Assembly (NCBI RefSeq): GCF_007744675.1
Contig: NZ_CP036269.1
Span: 5,869,546 to 5,933,545, forward strand
Reading direction: 5' to 3'
Origin: Gimesia alba
Lineage (GTDB): Bacteria; Planctomycetota; Planctomycetia; Planctomycetales; Planctomycetaceae
Length of the DNA: 64,000 nucleotides
Below, piece after piece: positions 37,021-46,468 of the stretch; within the stretch, counting starts at the first letter, position 1, and every line of letters begins with the position of its first letter. The notes beneath the pieces are model-generated. The model saw only the letters and a program-made list of their open reading frames with translations, searched no databases and was not told where the DNA came from. Both the position numbers and the translations under genes were made by a program.

Positions 37021-38697
37021 TTATTCACCTTGAGAAGCCGGCAGCTGATCTTCTGCCAGTGCGGCCCTGTAGTCCGCCTGCTCTTTGAAATACAGAAGTT
37101 TTGCATCCACTGCTTTTTCTGCTGACTCAACCGCATATTGTTCACGTAAAGTCACTTTTAACAGATCTGACAACCCTTCTTCAAAATTGCGACGCTCGCG
37201 TCGTGCCAGATCTTCTGCGTACCCAACGGCCTGCTCGGCCTGTTTGGCCTGTTTAAAAGCTCCAATCAGCCCGGCGTAGGCTGATTCGACTTCCGCGACA
37301 ATTTTCTCTTCGGTTAATTTTCGCTTTGCATTGAGCTGCGAGATCTTGCCACTCACCGACTGAATTTTCCCGCGGGCTTTACGACGTTCAATGGGAACGT
37401 CTACATACAGCATGGCATCGAGTTGAAATGGGCCTTTATCATTCTTGGGATCGGTTCGATAACCCACATCCTGGGCAGCCGCCATCACTAAATCGACTGC
37501 GGGAAGACAGTCATTCATCGCTTCAGAATGATCAATGTCTAATTGGCGCTGTAAGAGATCAAGTGCATAAATTTCCGGGCGTTGTTCCAGTGCCAATTGG
37601 GAATCGTGCTCTACCTGCTCAGCATTGATCAATTCTAAATCGGGAAAAGTCGGAATCTTATCAGGTCCTGGAATCAGCGGGTTGCCATAAGCATCACGAT
37701 AATACAATGAGAGTTTCACTGCCGCTTGTTGGAGTTTTCGTTCGGCAAAAGCACGCTTCCCAGAACGCTCAGCAACCAGTCGCAAGTTATCGGTTAATTC
37801 CGGTGGATCGAGAAATCCATTTTCTACCTGACTACGAATCCGATCCGTCCGCGATTCAGCCAGCTTGAGAATTTGATCTGCGATCACGAGCTTGGCACCC
37901 GCTGCGACCCAGTCCCAATAAGCATAGGTCCCTTCCTGAACGAAACCGATCAGCTGTGCCTGGATATCCGGCTCAACAGCATCGACGCCGAATGTCGCAC
38001 GCCACAACGCAGCCCGTCGGGCATCAATATCCCGATTTCGAGAGAGTGGCACCGAAAAGCCTGCTTTAAACTCTCCCGCTTCATTGGTCTGCCTTTCCTT
38101 ATACCAGGGCTGGAAATTTCCCCGACCAATTTTATAGCCGGCAAAGACTTCCCCCCCCGAATACAAAGGCTTCACCAGACCGATATGCTGTCGATACGTT
38201 TTGTAATACCCCATCGGCCCATTTTCGGTAGCTGCTTTGAATTTACGGTCAAATTCTCCTAATGTTTGCAAACGATCACCGGCAGCAACCTCACGGGAAT
38301 ACATCGCTGCATCAAGCAATGGGTAGCTTTGATAAACTGAATCGATGACCTCTTCGAGAGCCAGACCCGTTCGGCTGGGCGCAAAGTTTTCATCTGGTAA
38401 AGGGGGAATTTGAGGAATGGCGATCACTTCCTCATTGATCGCTTCAGACGAAACGAGAGACACTTCCTGCGAAGGCTGTGGTGGCTCACTTTTCTCTTCA
38501 AATTTGGCCAGCGATTCCTCATCACGCTGTATGTTCAGAGAAATTTGTGACAATTCATCCGTTTCAGTCGGTGCGGGCTCAAGCGAAATCCGCGCAACAG
38601 CAACAGGCATTTCAGAATCAGACTGAGACACTTTCTGTTGTGTGCCAGCGCATCCGATTGCCATTGCAGACATAAATGGGACTAAAACTCTGAACAT
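37021..38697 (-). CDS. TolC-family outer-membrane efflux protein
   Basis: The protein has 558 aa. A lipoprotein-like leader (MSAMAIGCAG) precedes a ~85-residue acidic linker, then two OEP repeats. The repeats show the usual helical pattern (SQLALEQRPEIYALDLLQRQ, GIPVERRKA-like VDVPIERRKARGKIQ, AYAGLIGAFKQAKQA). It should form the outer-membrane exit duct of a tripartite export system with the HlyD-like and ABC proteins encoded upstream (210-bp gap). Length is greater than most TolC proteins because of the linker. Confidence 0.88.
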   Translation of the reverse strand: MFRVLVPFMSAMAIGCAGTQQKVSQSDSEMPVAVARISLEPAPTETDELSQISLNIQRDEESLAKFEEKSEPPQPSQEVSLVSSEAINEEVIAIPQIPPLPDENFAPSRTGLALEEVIDSVYQSYPLLDAAMYSREVAAGDRLQTLGEFDRKFKAATENGPMGYYKTYRQHIGLVKPLYSGGEVFAGYKIGRGNFQPWYKERQTNEAGEFKAGFSVPLSRNRDIDARRAALWRATFGVDAVEPDIQAQLIGFVQEGTYAYWDWVAAGAKLVIADQILKLAESRTDRIRSQVENGFLDPPELTDNLRLVAERSGKRAFAERKLQQAAVKLSLYYRDAYGNPLIPGPDKIPTFPDLELINAEQVEHDSQLALEQRPEIYALDLLQRQLDIDHSEAMNDCLPAVDLVMAAAQDVGYRTDPKNDKGPFQLDAMLYVDVPIERRKARGKIQSVSGKISQLNAKRKLTEEKIVAEVESAYAGLIGAFKQAKQAEQAVGYAEDLARRERRNFEEGLSDLLKVTLREQYAVESAEKAVDAKLLYFKEQADYRAALAEDQLPASQGE

Positions 38698-38907
38698 TAC
38701 TTAATCACTCTACGGGCGGGTTCAACCAGCAACCTGAATTATTAATACAGCTATTATAATCGGCACAAAGCCTTCTCTCTTAGAATTCGGCATAAGTGGA
38801 AGGGTAGATTGATTCAGAGTCAGACTGCTCTCGACGTTACTGCAGAAAACTGCAGGTTTTTCGCAACAGATAACGAAGGCAGCAAACACAACCTATTTCA
38901 CCCAAAC

Positions 38908-40392
38908 TTACTTCGGCAGCTTTGGAGGCTTTGACTTGCTGTTTTTCTGGCCTGGCTCGTCGATTGAGACTGCGGGCGGGAAGCCATTTAATTTTCGCCA
39001 GACTTCATACCAGAGAGGAACTCGTTTAAGCAAAACCCATGCATTGGTTCGGACCCCTTGTCTCAGAAATCGATCTTGAGGCCAGGGTTCATCTGACGGA
39101 TCCGGGCGTACCAGAATTCGAAACTTTCCATTCCCATTGTCGGTGGCATCGACAGAAACGACTTCGCCACCAAACGTCCCAACAGCAACGGAAGGCCAAC
39201 CTGCAAACTGGATTGCAGGCCAACCTTCAAACTGCAGTCTCACAGGCCGCCCCGGCTCAACAAGTGGTGCATCATTTCCATCAAGCCAAATCTGAACCGA
39301 TCGCTCAGTCGTGTAAGGTACGATGGTGCAGATGGGATCTCCCTGTTTTAAGATTGCGGTTCCCAGATTGGGCGTGATCTGAACAATATAACCATCAAAG
39401 GGAGCCTTAATCACCCGGTTCTCTTGCCGCGAAACTTTGACCTTCATATCAAGTAGTTCCTTCTCGGCTTTATTCAGCTCCTGCTGCGCCTTGGCGATAT
39501 CGCTTTCCGCTTTAGAAACATCCCCGTTTGCTTTACGCAACAGTGCCTTGGTTTTATCGATATCAGCCTGTGCCTTTTCAATTTTCGCTTTTCGCTCACT
39601 CTGCTTACCCGACAATTCATCTTGCGCAGCACCGTAATAGAACTCAGCTCCCTTTGCTTTACTGGTTGCTTCCTTCAGTTTCCGACTCACTTCCTGCAAT
39701 TTCTGTAGCGAGATATTATTTTCAGCCTGAAGCGTTTTCATACGATTATATTCAGCCTGTAATTGAGGTAATGCGGCCTCATATTCAACCAGTTTCTGGT
39801 TCTCGGCCTTTACTTTCTTGGCAGCCATTTCGATATAGGCATCCTGAGCGTCAATCGTCTCTCGCTTGACAGTTTCATAAGCCTGAACTTGTGCCTGATA
39901 GGATTCGACAATCGTCTTCGCTGCGTCCAGGGCACGCTGACTGGCCTCCAGTTGCTGACCTGCCGCCGTCACTGCCTGCTGGGAGTTCATCAACTGCAGA
40001 TCCAGACGGGCCGCGTACGATTCATCCAAATCACGAATTTCAGCAATTTCCTGCCCTTTTTTCACACGGGCATTTTCAAAGATTCCCTCTCCCCACTGGG
40101 CCAGCCGCCCTTTAATTGGTGCTTGAATGATTTGCTGCCGTTCATCGGGTGCATACGCCAGCACATTGCCCGTCCCGGTCACAGATTGCTGCCAGGGAGC
40201 AAATGCCATCAATACAATTGATAATAACAGAGTCACAAATAGATAACGGGCGATCCGACGCGCAAGGCGTGATGATCTTGCCAGCCTCAATGCGGGCATA
40301 CTGGATTCACTATAAGCTACCGGCACCAGCATCGACCAACGTTGTTGCTCTGTCTGGGATGCGGGTGTATCAAGCGGTTTTTTAGCTGTCAT
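38908..40392 (-). CDS. HlyD-type membrane fusion protein
   Basis: ATG 40392 overlaps the ABC stop by 11 bp, with GGGAG 6 bases upstream; the product is 494 aa. One membrane segment (~47-65, YLFVTLLLSIVLMAFAPW) is followed by the lipoyl half-motif (ERQQIIQAPIKGRLAQW), a long coiled coil (~110-300; many Lys/Glu/Ala heptads) and the second lipoyl half (RVIKAPFDGYIVQI). A β-barrel end with LRQGVRTNAWVLL completes it. It links the inner-membrane ABC exporter to TolC. Confidence 0.92.
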   Translation of the reverse strand: MTAKKPLDTPASQTEQQRWSMLVPVAYSESSMPALRLARSSRLARRIARYLFVTLLLSIVLMAFAPWQQSVTGTGNVLAYAPDERQQIIQAPIKGRLAQWGEGIFENARVKKGQEIAEIRDLDESYAARLDLQLMNSQQAVTAAGQQLEASQRALDAAKTIVESYQAQVQAYETVKRETIDAQDAYIEMAAKKVKAENQKLVEYEAALPQLQAEYNRMKTLQAENNISLQKLQEVSRKLKEATSKAKGAEFYYGAAQDELSGKQSERKAKIEKAQADIDKTKALLRKANGDVSKAESDIAKAQQELNKAEKELLDMKVKVSRQENRVIKAPFDGYIVQITPNLGTAILKQGDPICTIVPYTTERSVQIWLDGNDAPLVEPGRPVRLQFEGWPAIQFAGWPSVAVGTFGGEVVSVDATDNGNGKFRILVRPDPSDEPWPQDRFLRQGVRTNAWVLLKRVPLWYEVWRKLNGFPPAVSIDEPGQKNSKSKPPKLPK

Positions 40393-42571
40393 GACCACTC
40401 CCTTCCGCAGAAACAATGGCAGGTTCGCCTAATTCGTAGATCTCTGTTCCCAATTCTGCAAGACTTCTCCGCCCCGTAACCATAATCAGTGTCCAGAGAC
40501 GCGCTGGATCGACCAGCATTTGCGTCAACTGTTCCGCTTCATGATCGGGTAGCGCATCGATCAACCCATCAATCAGTAACAATCTGGGACGACCAACGAT
40601 GGCTCGAGCCAGCATTAACTTGCGCGCCTGATTTGACGTCAGCGGGTACCCTGTCTCGACAAGATGTGTATTCAGCCCTTCGGGCAGTCTCAAGATATCA
40701 TCAATCAGTCCCACTCGTTCCAGTGCTTCACGGACATCACTGGTGGAAACAGTAGGACGTTCCAGATGCACATTTTCTTCCAGAGATCCTGAAAATATTT
40801 CAATGTCCCGGATCAGCGCCACATGTTTCCTGAGTGCATCAGGTCGCAAATCACGTGGATCAATTCCATTGATTGAAACATGCCCCTCAGCAGGCACTCT
40901 TAATCCGAATAATAAATCCAGCAACAGGCTCTTTCCTGTTCCGCTGGGCCCCATCAGCATCAGACTCGCCCCACTCTCAATATTCAGGTTAATCTGTGCC
41001 CCATGGTCGGAATGATGATGCATTGCACAACTGACATTACTGGCCGCCACTTCCGCTGGCTGGTCATGAGGCATTTTGAGAAGCCCATCCCGGCGTTCCA
41101 TAGGCAAATCAAACAATACCCCCAGTTTGTCTACTGAAGCTAAGAGATCGTAATAGCTCTGCATATGTTTGCCCAACTTGGCGAAAGAGCCGACGATCAC
41201 CGTCACGATCAACTCAGCAGCCACAAGCTGTCCGAGAGTCAATTGACCGGAAATGACCAGCCATCCGCCTAAGCCCAGTAAGGCCGTACTCGCGACTGCC
41301 TGCATTCCCAAAGCAAAAATAATCTGTCGCATTACAATCCGGAAATGTTTCTTGCGGGCACTCAAATATTCATAGGTTAAATGGTCTGCCTGATCCAACG
41401 CGTACTCTGCAGCTCCCCGATAACGAAAGGCAGTTCCGCAACTGACTAGATCTTCCATCCAGGCAGCCACTTTGTACTTTGCCTTGGACTCTTTGATACT
41501 CGTGTTAACAGCACCTCGCCCCAAAACTAAAATCACAAAGGCAATCAACGCCAGCAAGACGATATCAAAGCCCAACAACCAGGGATGATAAAAAGCCAGG
41601 ACTGTCATACCAATCAACGTGCTCAGTACCAGCGAAATCCCGTCCAACAGGAGTGCTGCGGTTGCTTTTTGAACTGTGATGACATCAAAGAAGCGATTCA
41701 CCAGTTCCCGCCCCGATTGACCATCCAGCGCAGCAGGAACCACGCGCGGCAAGCGATAAGAAAGATCAGCGGCGACGCGCGCAAAAAGCCGTCGTTGAAT
41801 AATTTCTGCCACATAAGTCTGCAAGCCAAGCAACGCTGCTGAAAAAGAAAGAAAAGCCAGCAGCATCAAAGCCAATATAATCACGGGCTGAAGCAACCGA
41901 CCAAAGGCAACAGTGTTAACTAAAGTCTCCACTGCTAAAGGGGTCGCCAAAGCCAACAACCCGGTGACGAGCGCGAAAACCATGATGATCCAGATATCCG
42001 AGAATTCCGGCTTCAACAATCTCAGTACGCGATCAAGCGGACTATGATCGTGTATTTCTCCCGAATTCATATCGGAAGCAGTGAGTTCCGGTTCGATGAC
42101 CAGGCAACGGACCACATCTTCTCGACTTGAAACCTCTAACGTGCTCCGCATTCTGCGGGCACTAATCCAGATCCGGGTACGATCCCGTTGAGGCTGGAGA
42201 ATCTGGAAGCGTCGACGTTTGGTAGAAAGAATGGCAGTCCAGCGATGCTCATCGCCCACCCGAGTGATGACGCGCCCCCCTTCACTGGTAATCGCGACGA
42301 GTTCACGGAAGGTACAATCCATAACTTTATATTGCAGCTCTAAACTCTGGCTGGCTTCGACTAACCAATTCCACCAATCGTCGTCTGTTTTTGTTGTTCT
42401 TGCAGACGCTGCTTCGATCAATGCACGTCGAATCCGTGATCGATCAGCAGAGTGACCGGCATCAACGGCCAATTGCTCAAACAACCAGGCGGCTGCTTTG
42501 ATGTCAGTCTGTACCGACTTTCGATCAGCGTCTGCTGAATTGTCCGCGTTGTCAGGCTGTAGGGTCGACAT
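40382..42571 (-). CDS. ABC exporter of type I secretion class with degenerate ATPase motifs
   Basis: The protein has 729 aa. Residues ~1-185 resemble a peptidase-C39-like or accessory domain without a recognisable Cys-His pair. Residues ~190-480 are the six-helix exporter domain. In the nucleotide-binding domain Walker A is intact (GPSGTGKS, 541-548). The other motifs are not: the Q-loop Gln is Arg (ALIRDIEIF), the signature is LTSNQ (~644) and not LSGGQ, Walker B reads LLLIDG (Asp668 kept, catalytic Glu replaced by Gly669), and the switch His is Gly700 (VTGRRS). It may bind but barely hydrolyse ATP. It is first in an operon with HlyD, TolC and an outer-membrane protein. No cargo gene is evident. 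Confidence 0.88.
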   Translation of the reverse strand: MSTLQPDNADNSADADRKSVQTDIKAAAWLFEQLAVDAGHSADRSRIRRALIEAASARTTKTDDDWWNWLVEASQSLELQYKVMDCTFRELVAITSEGGRVITRVGDEHRWTAILSTKRRRFQILQPQRDRTRIWISARRMRSTLEVSSREDVVRCLVIEPELTASDMNSGEIHDHSPLDRVLRLLKPEFSDIWIIMVFALVTGLLALATPLAVETLVNTVAFGRLLQPVIILALMLLAFLSFSAALLGLQTYVAEIIQRRLFARVAADLSYRLPRVVPAALDGQSGRELVNRFFDVITVQKATAALLLDGISLVLSTLIGMTVLAFYHPWLLGFDIVLLALIAFVILVLGRGAVNTSIKESKAKYKVAAWMEDLVSCGTAFRYRGAAEYALDQADHLTYEYLSARKKHFRIVMRQIIFALGMQAVASTALLGLGGWLVISGQLTLGQLVAAELIVTVIVGSFAKLGKHMQSYYDLLASVDKLGVLFDLPMERRDGLLKMPHDQPAEVAASNVSCAMHHHSDHGAQINLNIESGASLMLMGPSGTGKSLLLDLLFGLRVPAEGHVSINGIDPRDLRPDALRKHVALIRDIEIFSGSLEENVHLERPTVSTSDVREALERVGLIDDILRLPEGLNTHLVETGYPLTSNQARKLMLARAIVGRPRLLLIDGLIDALPDHEAEQLTQMLVDPARLWTLIMVTGRRSLAELGTEIYELGEPAIVSAEGSGHDS

Positions 42572-43021
42572 GAAAATTTCGTAAGTACAAGATTAAAAAA
42601 GAAAGTGAGTCAGGAACTTGATCCTCTGCGAAACATTCAACAGAACCAGTTAATTTGTTCTCCAGCGGGACAAGGATAAATCCCAATTACTTCGTATACG
42701 AGGTAATTGACAACCCCAGAAAACGTATTCATGTGAACACAATACTTTCGAAGCAAGCTTCTATTTTCTATCGACCATTTCCGACATGACATCCCACAAA
42801 ACTTACGCCCTGGTGCCACCAAAATCATTCTCGTCAAATTCTAGGCATCCCAGGCATTTAGACAAGAAACGATCTCCAAATACAAGCAGGTTTTTAAGTT
42901 AGCGTTTCACACCACAAGATTTCACATACTGATGATTGAACAATTGATTCTATGGTTGTAGGCTGAATTCATCCGTTTGAATGAAGACACCAATTTCAGC
43001 CCACGACGAAAGTAAACAAAC
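42572..43021. other. Divergent intergenic region with a 26-bp palindrome, 450 bp
   Basis: This separates the exporter operon from the divergent GDPD gene. Apart from the palindrome at 42684-42709 I see no gene; open frames here lack ribosome-binding sites. Confidence 0.5.
42684..42709. promoter_or_regulatory. 26-bp near-perfect palindrome, candidate operator
   Basis: The half-sites CAATTACTTCGTA and TACGAGGTAATTG pair at 12 of 13 positions, with no spacer (centre GTATAC). It is 113 bases upstream of the exporter operon start codon. The size and perfect twofold symmetry fit a dimeric repressor site; the regulator is unknown. Confidence 0.55.
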
Positions 43022-43846
43022 ATGAATCGGCTTTTTGCATTTTTGATTACGTCAATCGCGATTCTCTTCTTCACTCTGAACGTCCATTCTGCAAATGCTG
43101 CTCCACCTTTGATAGTCGCGCACCGGGGACTGTTAAAAGTTGCTCCTGAGAATACTCTGTCGAATTTCCGGGCTTGCCTGGAATTGCGGCTTGGCTTTGA
43201 GTTTGACGTGCAGCGCACGAAAGACGGTCATCTGGTTTGCATTCACGACACTACTGTCAACCGTACAACAAACGGCTCTGGAAATGTGAGTGACCTGACA
43301 CTGGCAGAAGTCAAACAGTTCGACGCGGGAAGTTGGTTTGATCCCCGGTTTGCCGGTGAAAAAGTACCAACAGTAGAGCAGGTCCTGCAGCTAGCATCTG
43401 AATATCAACGGCACCCGATTTTGATCGCCGTCGACTTCAAAGATGAGAATGTGGAACAGGACGTCGTACGCCTCGCGAAAAAGCATGGCATCTTGAACCG
43501 GCTGATCTTCATCGGCAGAACCATTCAAGAACCCCAAGTTCGCGCCAATATCAAAGCAACTTCTGAGAAAGCCGAAACCGCAGCCGTCGCCAATAATGCA
43601 ACTGAGTTTCCCGCGGCACTGGCCGACAGCAGAGCCGACTGGGTCTATGTCCGCTACATTCCAACCCCAGCAGAAATCAAACGCGTGCATGCAGCCGGCA
43701 AACGGGCCTTCATCGCGGGACCGACCGTAGGCGGAAAGATACCCGAAAACTGGCAAGAAGCAGCCAGCGTGGGCATCGATGCGATTCTCACCGACTATCC
43801 TCTGGAATTACGGGCTGTACTCAAACAGAAAGCAGTTGGTGATTAG
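43022..43846 (+). CDS. Glycerophosphodiester phosphodiesterase
   Basis: The protein has 274 aa with a signal peptide (LITSIAILFFTLNVHSANA). GDPD motifs in order: IVAHRG (catalytic His), APENTLSNF, FEFDVQRTKDG (metal Glu/Asp), CIHDTTVNRTTNGSG (second catalytic His) and VPTVEQVLQLA. The C-terminal VGIDAILTDYPLEL is the usual last strand. It releases glycerol 3-phosphate from lipid headgroups outside the cytoplasm. It is monocistronic. Confidence 0.93.
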   Translation: MNRLFAFLITSIAILFFTLNVHSANAAPPLIVAHRGLLKVAPENTLSNFRACLELRLGFEFDVQRTKDGHLVCIHDTTVNRTTNGSGNVSDLTLAEVKQFDAGSWFDPRFAGEKVPTVEQVLQLASEYQRHPILIAVDFKDENVEQDVVRLAKKHGILNRLIFIGRTIQEPQVRANIKATSEKAETAAVANNATEFPAALADSRADWVYVRYIPTPAEIKRVHAAGKRAFIAGPTVGGKIPENWQEAASVGIDAILTDYPLELRAVLKQKAVGD

Positions 43847-43939
43847 TTTCGCTCCCTATTCTTGAATCGGAAATTGCTTGACCACGATAGTCCGATAAGC
43901 GATGATTGATATAAAACAAGATCAACGGGAGCGCAAACT

Positions 43940-44890
43940 ATGATCGAGTTCGATTACCTGTATAAAGGCGTCTGCGGACTGGCCCATTCATACCAAGCGG
44001 GAGAGATGGCCGGGCATCTGGGTGCTGCTGTCGCCGCCGGTTATTTCTTAGGGGAAGATCAAAGCGAGCTCCCCGATGAAGTCTTCGTCGGCATCACCGG
44101 CGAATTGAAACGCATCATCGCAGGTGAGGAAGCATTCTGGTTCAACGCAAAAAAAGCGGGCATCACCCCTACCGAACTGTTTAAGCCGTACCCCAAAGAA
44201 GCATCCAATGAAGCCGCAATCAACTCGATTGTGCGAACCCTGCAAAAGAATGTCGGAGAGACCCGGCAATCGGGGCATAATATTATTTTCGCTTCGATCG
44301 GCATCCGTGCGCTGCGTGACCACAGTGATTTTGCTACGCCCCAAATCATAGAAGGCATCCGCAAACTGACGGCAGGTTTCAACAACGCACACGCGGGGCG
44401 TGGATATTACGGCAAAGAGAAAGGCTGGCGGACCGGGAAACAGATCAAGCTTGCGGAGCTCAACAACTTTCCCATGTATGGCTCAATCCAGGATATGGTC
44501 AACATCACGATTGCCGAGATGATTGCAACAGCTCCGATTAAGAGACAGGGCTTTGGCGGCTTGTGGCATATCATCAATCATGCCGCAGCGATCACAGAGC
44601 TGAACCGCTTCGGTTATGAAAAGGTTGCCCAGATGGCGCTCCCCGCACATCATCAACACATCCGCTTATGGCGTTCACTGCCAAATGTCGAAAGCGAACT
44701 CGGAGCGCAGATCAAATCTGCACACGATCCCCGCGAGCCAGCCTACTGGGAAGGCATGCTGAAGCGGGACCAAGCCCGCCTGACGCACCGCATCAAAACG
44801 CTGTATGGGTATTACACAATCCGGCGTTTCATCGAAAACGATGACACAAAGAATAAAGCCGACGATGCGTTTCTGTTTTTGATGGCCTAA
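43940..44890 (+). CDS. Hypothetical conserved-looking protein
   Basis: The protein has 316 aa, with GGGAG 8 bases before ATG. No signal peptide. Helical and His-rich, e.g. GLWHIINHAAAITELNRFG, LPAHHQHIRLWRSLP and SGHNIIFASIGIRALRDHSDF. The NHAxAI and HHQH blocks recall metal-binding helical bundles and faintly the questin-oxidase-like family, but I cannot assign it. It is separated from the GDPD gene by 93 bp. Confidence 0.7.
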   Translation: MIEFDYLYKGVCGLAHSYQAGEMAGHLGAAVAAGYFLGEDQSELPDEVFVGITGELKRIIAGEEAFWFNAKKAGITPTELFKPYPKEASNEAAINSIVRTLQKNVGETRQSGHNIIFASIGIRALRDHSDFATPQIIEGIRKLTAGFNNAHAGRGYYGKEKGWRTGKQIKLAELNNFPMYGSIQDMVNITIAEMIATAPIKRQGFGGLWHIINHAAAITELNRFGYEKVAQMALPAHHQHIRLWRSLPNVESELGAQIKSAHDPREPAYWEGMLKRDQARLTHRIKTLYGYYTIRRFIENDDTKNKADDAFLFLMA

Positions 44891-44959
44891 ACGCAGTCCG
44901 ATCAAACAACGGTCGTGCGTCTTGTTCAGATCACTTTTTATATCAGGTCTCGAACCAAG

Positions 44960-44989
44960 TTGAAAACAATTACTTTGTGTGCATAATAT
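44960..44989 (+). promoter_or_regulatory. Promoter of the MarR-type gene with shared TTTGTRTGCA element
   Basis: TTGAAA (44960-44965) and TAATAT (44984-44989) are 18 bp apart. CTTTGTGTGCATAA (44973-44986) overlaps the -10. The same core occurs inverted in the ectA promoter, consistent with autoregulation by the MarR protein. This is inferred from sequence similarity only. Confidence 0.5.
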
Positions 44990-45042
44990 CGAGTACGCTT
45001 TGCTCTGTGCTTTATTTATCTCCTGAAAATATCGAGAATCCC

Positions 45043-45558
45043 ATGTCGCCTCTCAGCATTGAGGATCAGGTCCTAGTCGCGCTGCGACGAATTACGCGTG
45101 CAATTGACTTGCATTCCCGAGGTCTGATGCAGGAAATCGGCCTGACAGCCCCCCAATTGGCATCGTTGCAAACTATCGCACGCATGCAACCCATCACCGT
45201 AGGGGCACTCGCAAAATCAATTCATCTGAGCCAGGCCACGATAACTGGAATCCTGAGCCGACTGGAAGCACGAAACCTCGTTTCCCGCTCACGAAGAGGG
45301 ACTGACAAACGGACTGTTGTTGTCGAACTCACCGAAGAGGGTCAGGCAATGCTGAAGAACGCACCTTCCCTGTTACAAGATCGATTTCGTCGAGAACTGC
45401 TGAGACTACAGGAATGGGAACAGACCCAGATGCTGTCTACTTTACAGCGGATCGCTTCCATGATGGATGCAGAAGATCTCGATGCATCGCCAGTCCTGTC
45501 GGCTGGTGAAGTCACACCACCTTCCGAAGAGGAAAATACGGACTACTTGAATAAGTAG
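45043..45558 (+). CDS. MarR-family regulator, probable ectoine repressor (EctR-like)
   Basis: I chose ATG 45043 (171 aa); the upstream extension lacks MarR character. The winged helix spans ~30-110: LTAPQLASLQTIARMQPITVG, LAKSIHLSQATITGILSRLE (recognition helix) and the wing SRSRRGTDKRTVVVELTEEG. MarR-type EctR repressors sit beside ectABC in several halophilic methylotrophs. The same arrangement is seen here, on the same strand and 376 bp from ectA. Confidence 0.85.
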   Translation: MSPLSIEDQVLVALRRITRAIDLHSRGLMQEIGLTAPQLASLQTIARMQPITVGALAKSIHLSQATITGILSRLEARNLVSRSRRGTDKRTVVVELTEEGQAMLKNAPSLLQDRFRRELLRLQEWEQTQMLSTLQRIASMMDAEDLDASPVLSAGEVTPPSEEENTDYLNK

Positions 45559-45934
45559 CCACAGGCATACTTGTCTCCTCAAACCTCATCAATTGTGCAA
45601 ACTTTATGCACTCAATCTCGCTTCAATTCGTGCAGCAGATCTCATTTTCATCTGCATTTAAAAACAGTAGGGGTTGACACTCCCATATTATTTGCATACA
45701 AAACATTGCACACTAAGCTTTTGACTAGCACACATGTTTATGTCACCGCTGCCCGAAACCTTGCCTAACCCCTTTAATAAAAGCTTTTTTAATATTAAAA
45801 CCAGCAAAACGCCTTTCATCGGGTACAAACTTATTTACTAAGCACTGAAGAATTTAACCTTCAGATATATTTTGGACACTAAATATCTTATCGACCCAGA
45901 TTTTTTTATCAGAAGCCGATAAATACATAGCCCA
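45559..45934. other. ectABC upstream region, 376 bp
   Basis: This contains the ectA promoter at 45674-45702 and then a ~230-base AT-rich leader before the ectA start. I see no coding sequence. The leader is long enough for additional osmotic or translational control, but no defined riboswitch was recognised. Confidence 0.5.
45674..45716 (+). promoter_or_regulatory. ectA promoter with two direct copies of a putative MarR half-site
   Basis: TTGACA (45674-45679) and TACAAA (45697-45702) have a 17-bp spacer. TTGCATACAAA (45692-45702) and TTGCACACTAA (45706-45716) repeat with 14-bp spacing across the -10. Their reverse complement matches the element in the marR promoter. Binding by the MarR regulator would block transcription. 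Confidence 0.6.
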
Positions 45935-46468
45935 ATGGAACAGGCCACCCAATTGATTTTTCGCGAGCCCCGGCTGACCGATGCCCTCGCAATAACCAAC
46001 CTGATCAAGAGTTGCCCCCCCCTTGACGTTAATTCCCATTACGTCTCGCTCTTGTTATGTCGTGATTTTCATGACACTTGCGTGATTGCAGAATCCGATT
46101 CGAAAATCGTCGGTTTTCTTTCTGCTTATCACCCTCCTCAACAAGAGAACACAATTTTCATCTGGCAAGCCGCCGTTGATCGCAGCGTGCGTTCTTGTGG
46201 TGTTGCATCGCGAATGCTTGACGCTCTGCTATCCCGCCAGATCAACTCCCATGTGAATTACCTGGAAACGACGATTACTCCCTCGAATCAATCGTCCCAA
46301 AAGCTGTTTCGCTCACTGGCAAAACGGCTTAACACGGAGTGCCGAACTTGTAATGGCTTTTCTTCGGAATTGTTTGGTGAAGCTGAAGAACACGAACCCG
46401 AAGAATTGTACCAGATTGGCCCCTTCTCACTAAAACCTAATTTCGGAGAGAAATCACCAGTATCATGA
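45935..46468 (+). CDS. ectA: L-2,4-diaminobutyrate acetyltransferase
   Basis: The protein has 177 aa. A GNAT fold with FREPRLTDALAITNLIKSCPPLDVNS, the EctA N-terminal signature including the CPPLD-N-S-Y block. The acetyl-CoA loop is in DRSVRSCGVASRML. The YLETTITPSNQSSQKLF block follows. It acetylates diaminobutyrate at N4, the second step of ectoine synthesis in the cytoplasm. It overlaps ectB by 4 bp (ATGA). Confidence 0.95.
   Translation: MEQATQLIFREPRLTDALAITNLIKSCPPLDVNSHYVSLLLCRDFHDTCVIAESDSKIVGFLSAYHPPQQENTIFIWQAAVDRSVRSCGVASRMLDALLSRQINSHVNYLETTITPSNQSSQKLFRSLAKRLNTECRTCNGFSSELFGEAEEHEPEELYQIGPFSLKPNFGEKSPVS

Noticed and set aside
42684-42709. Partial likeness of the palindrome to loxP arms (ACTTCGTATA)
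   Set aside because: The 8-bp asymmetric core and full 13-bp arms of loxP are absent, and no recombinase gene is nearby.
42637-42837. 66-aa minus-strand frame in the exporter upstream region
   Set aside because: It contains the palindrome, lacks a ribosome-binding site, and has no recognisable sequence pattern.
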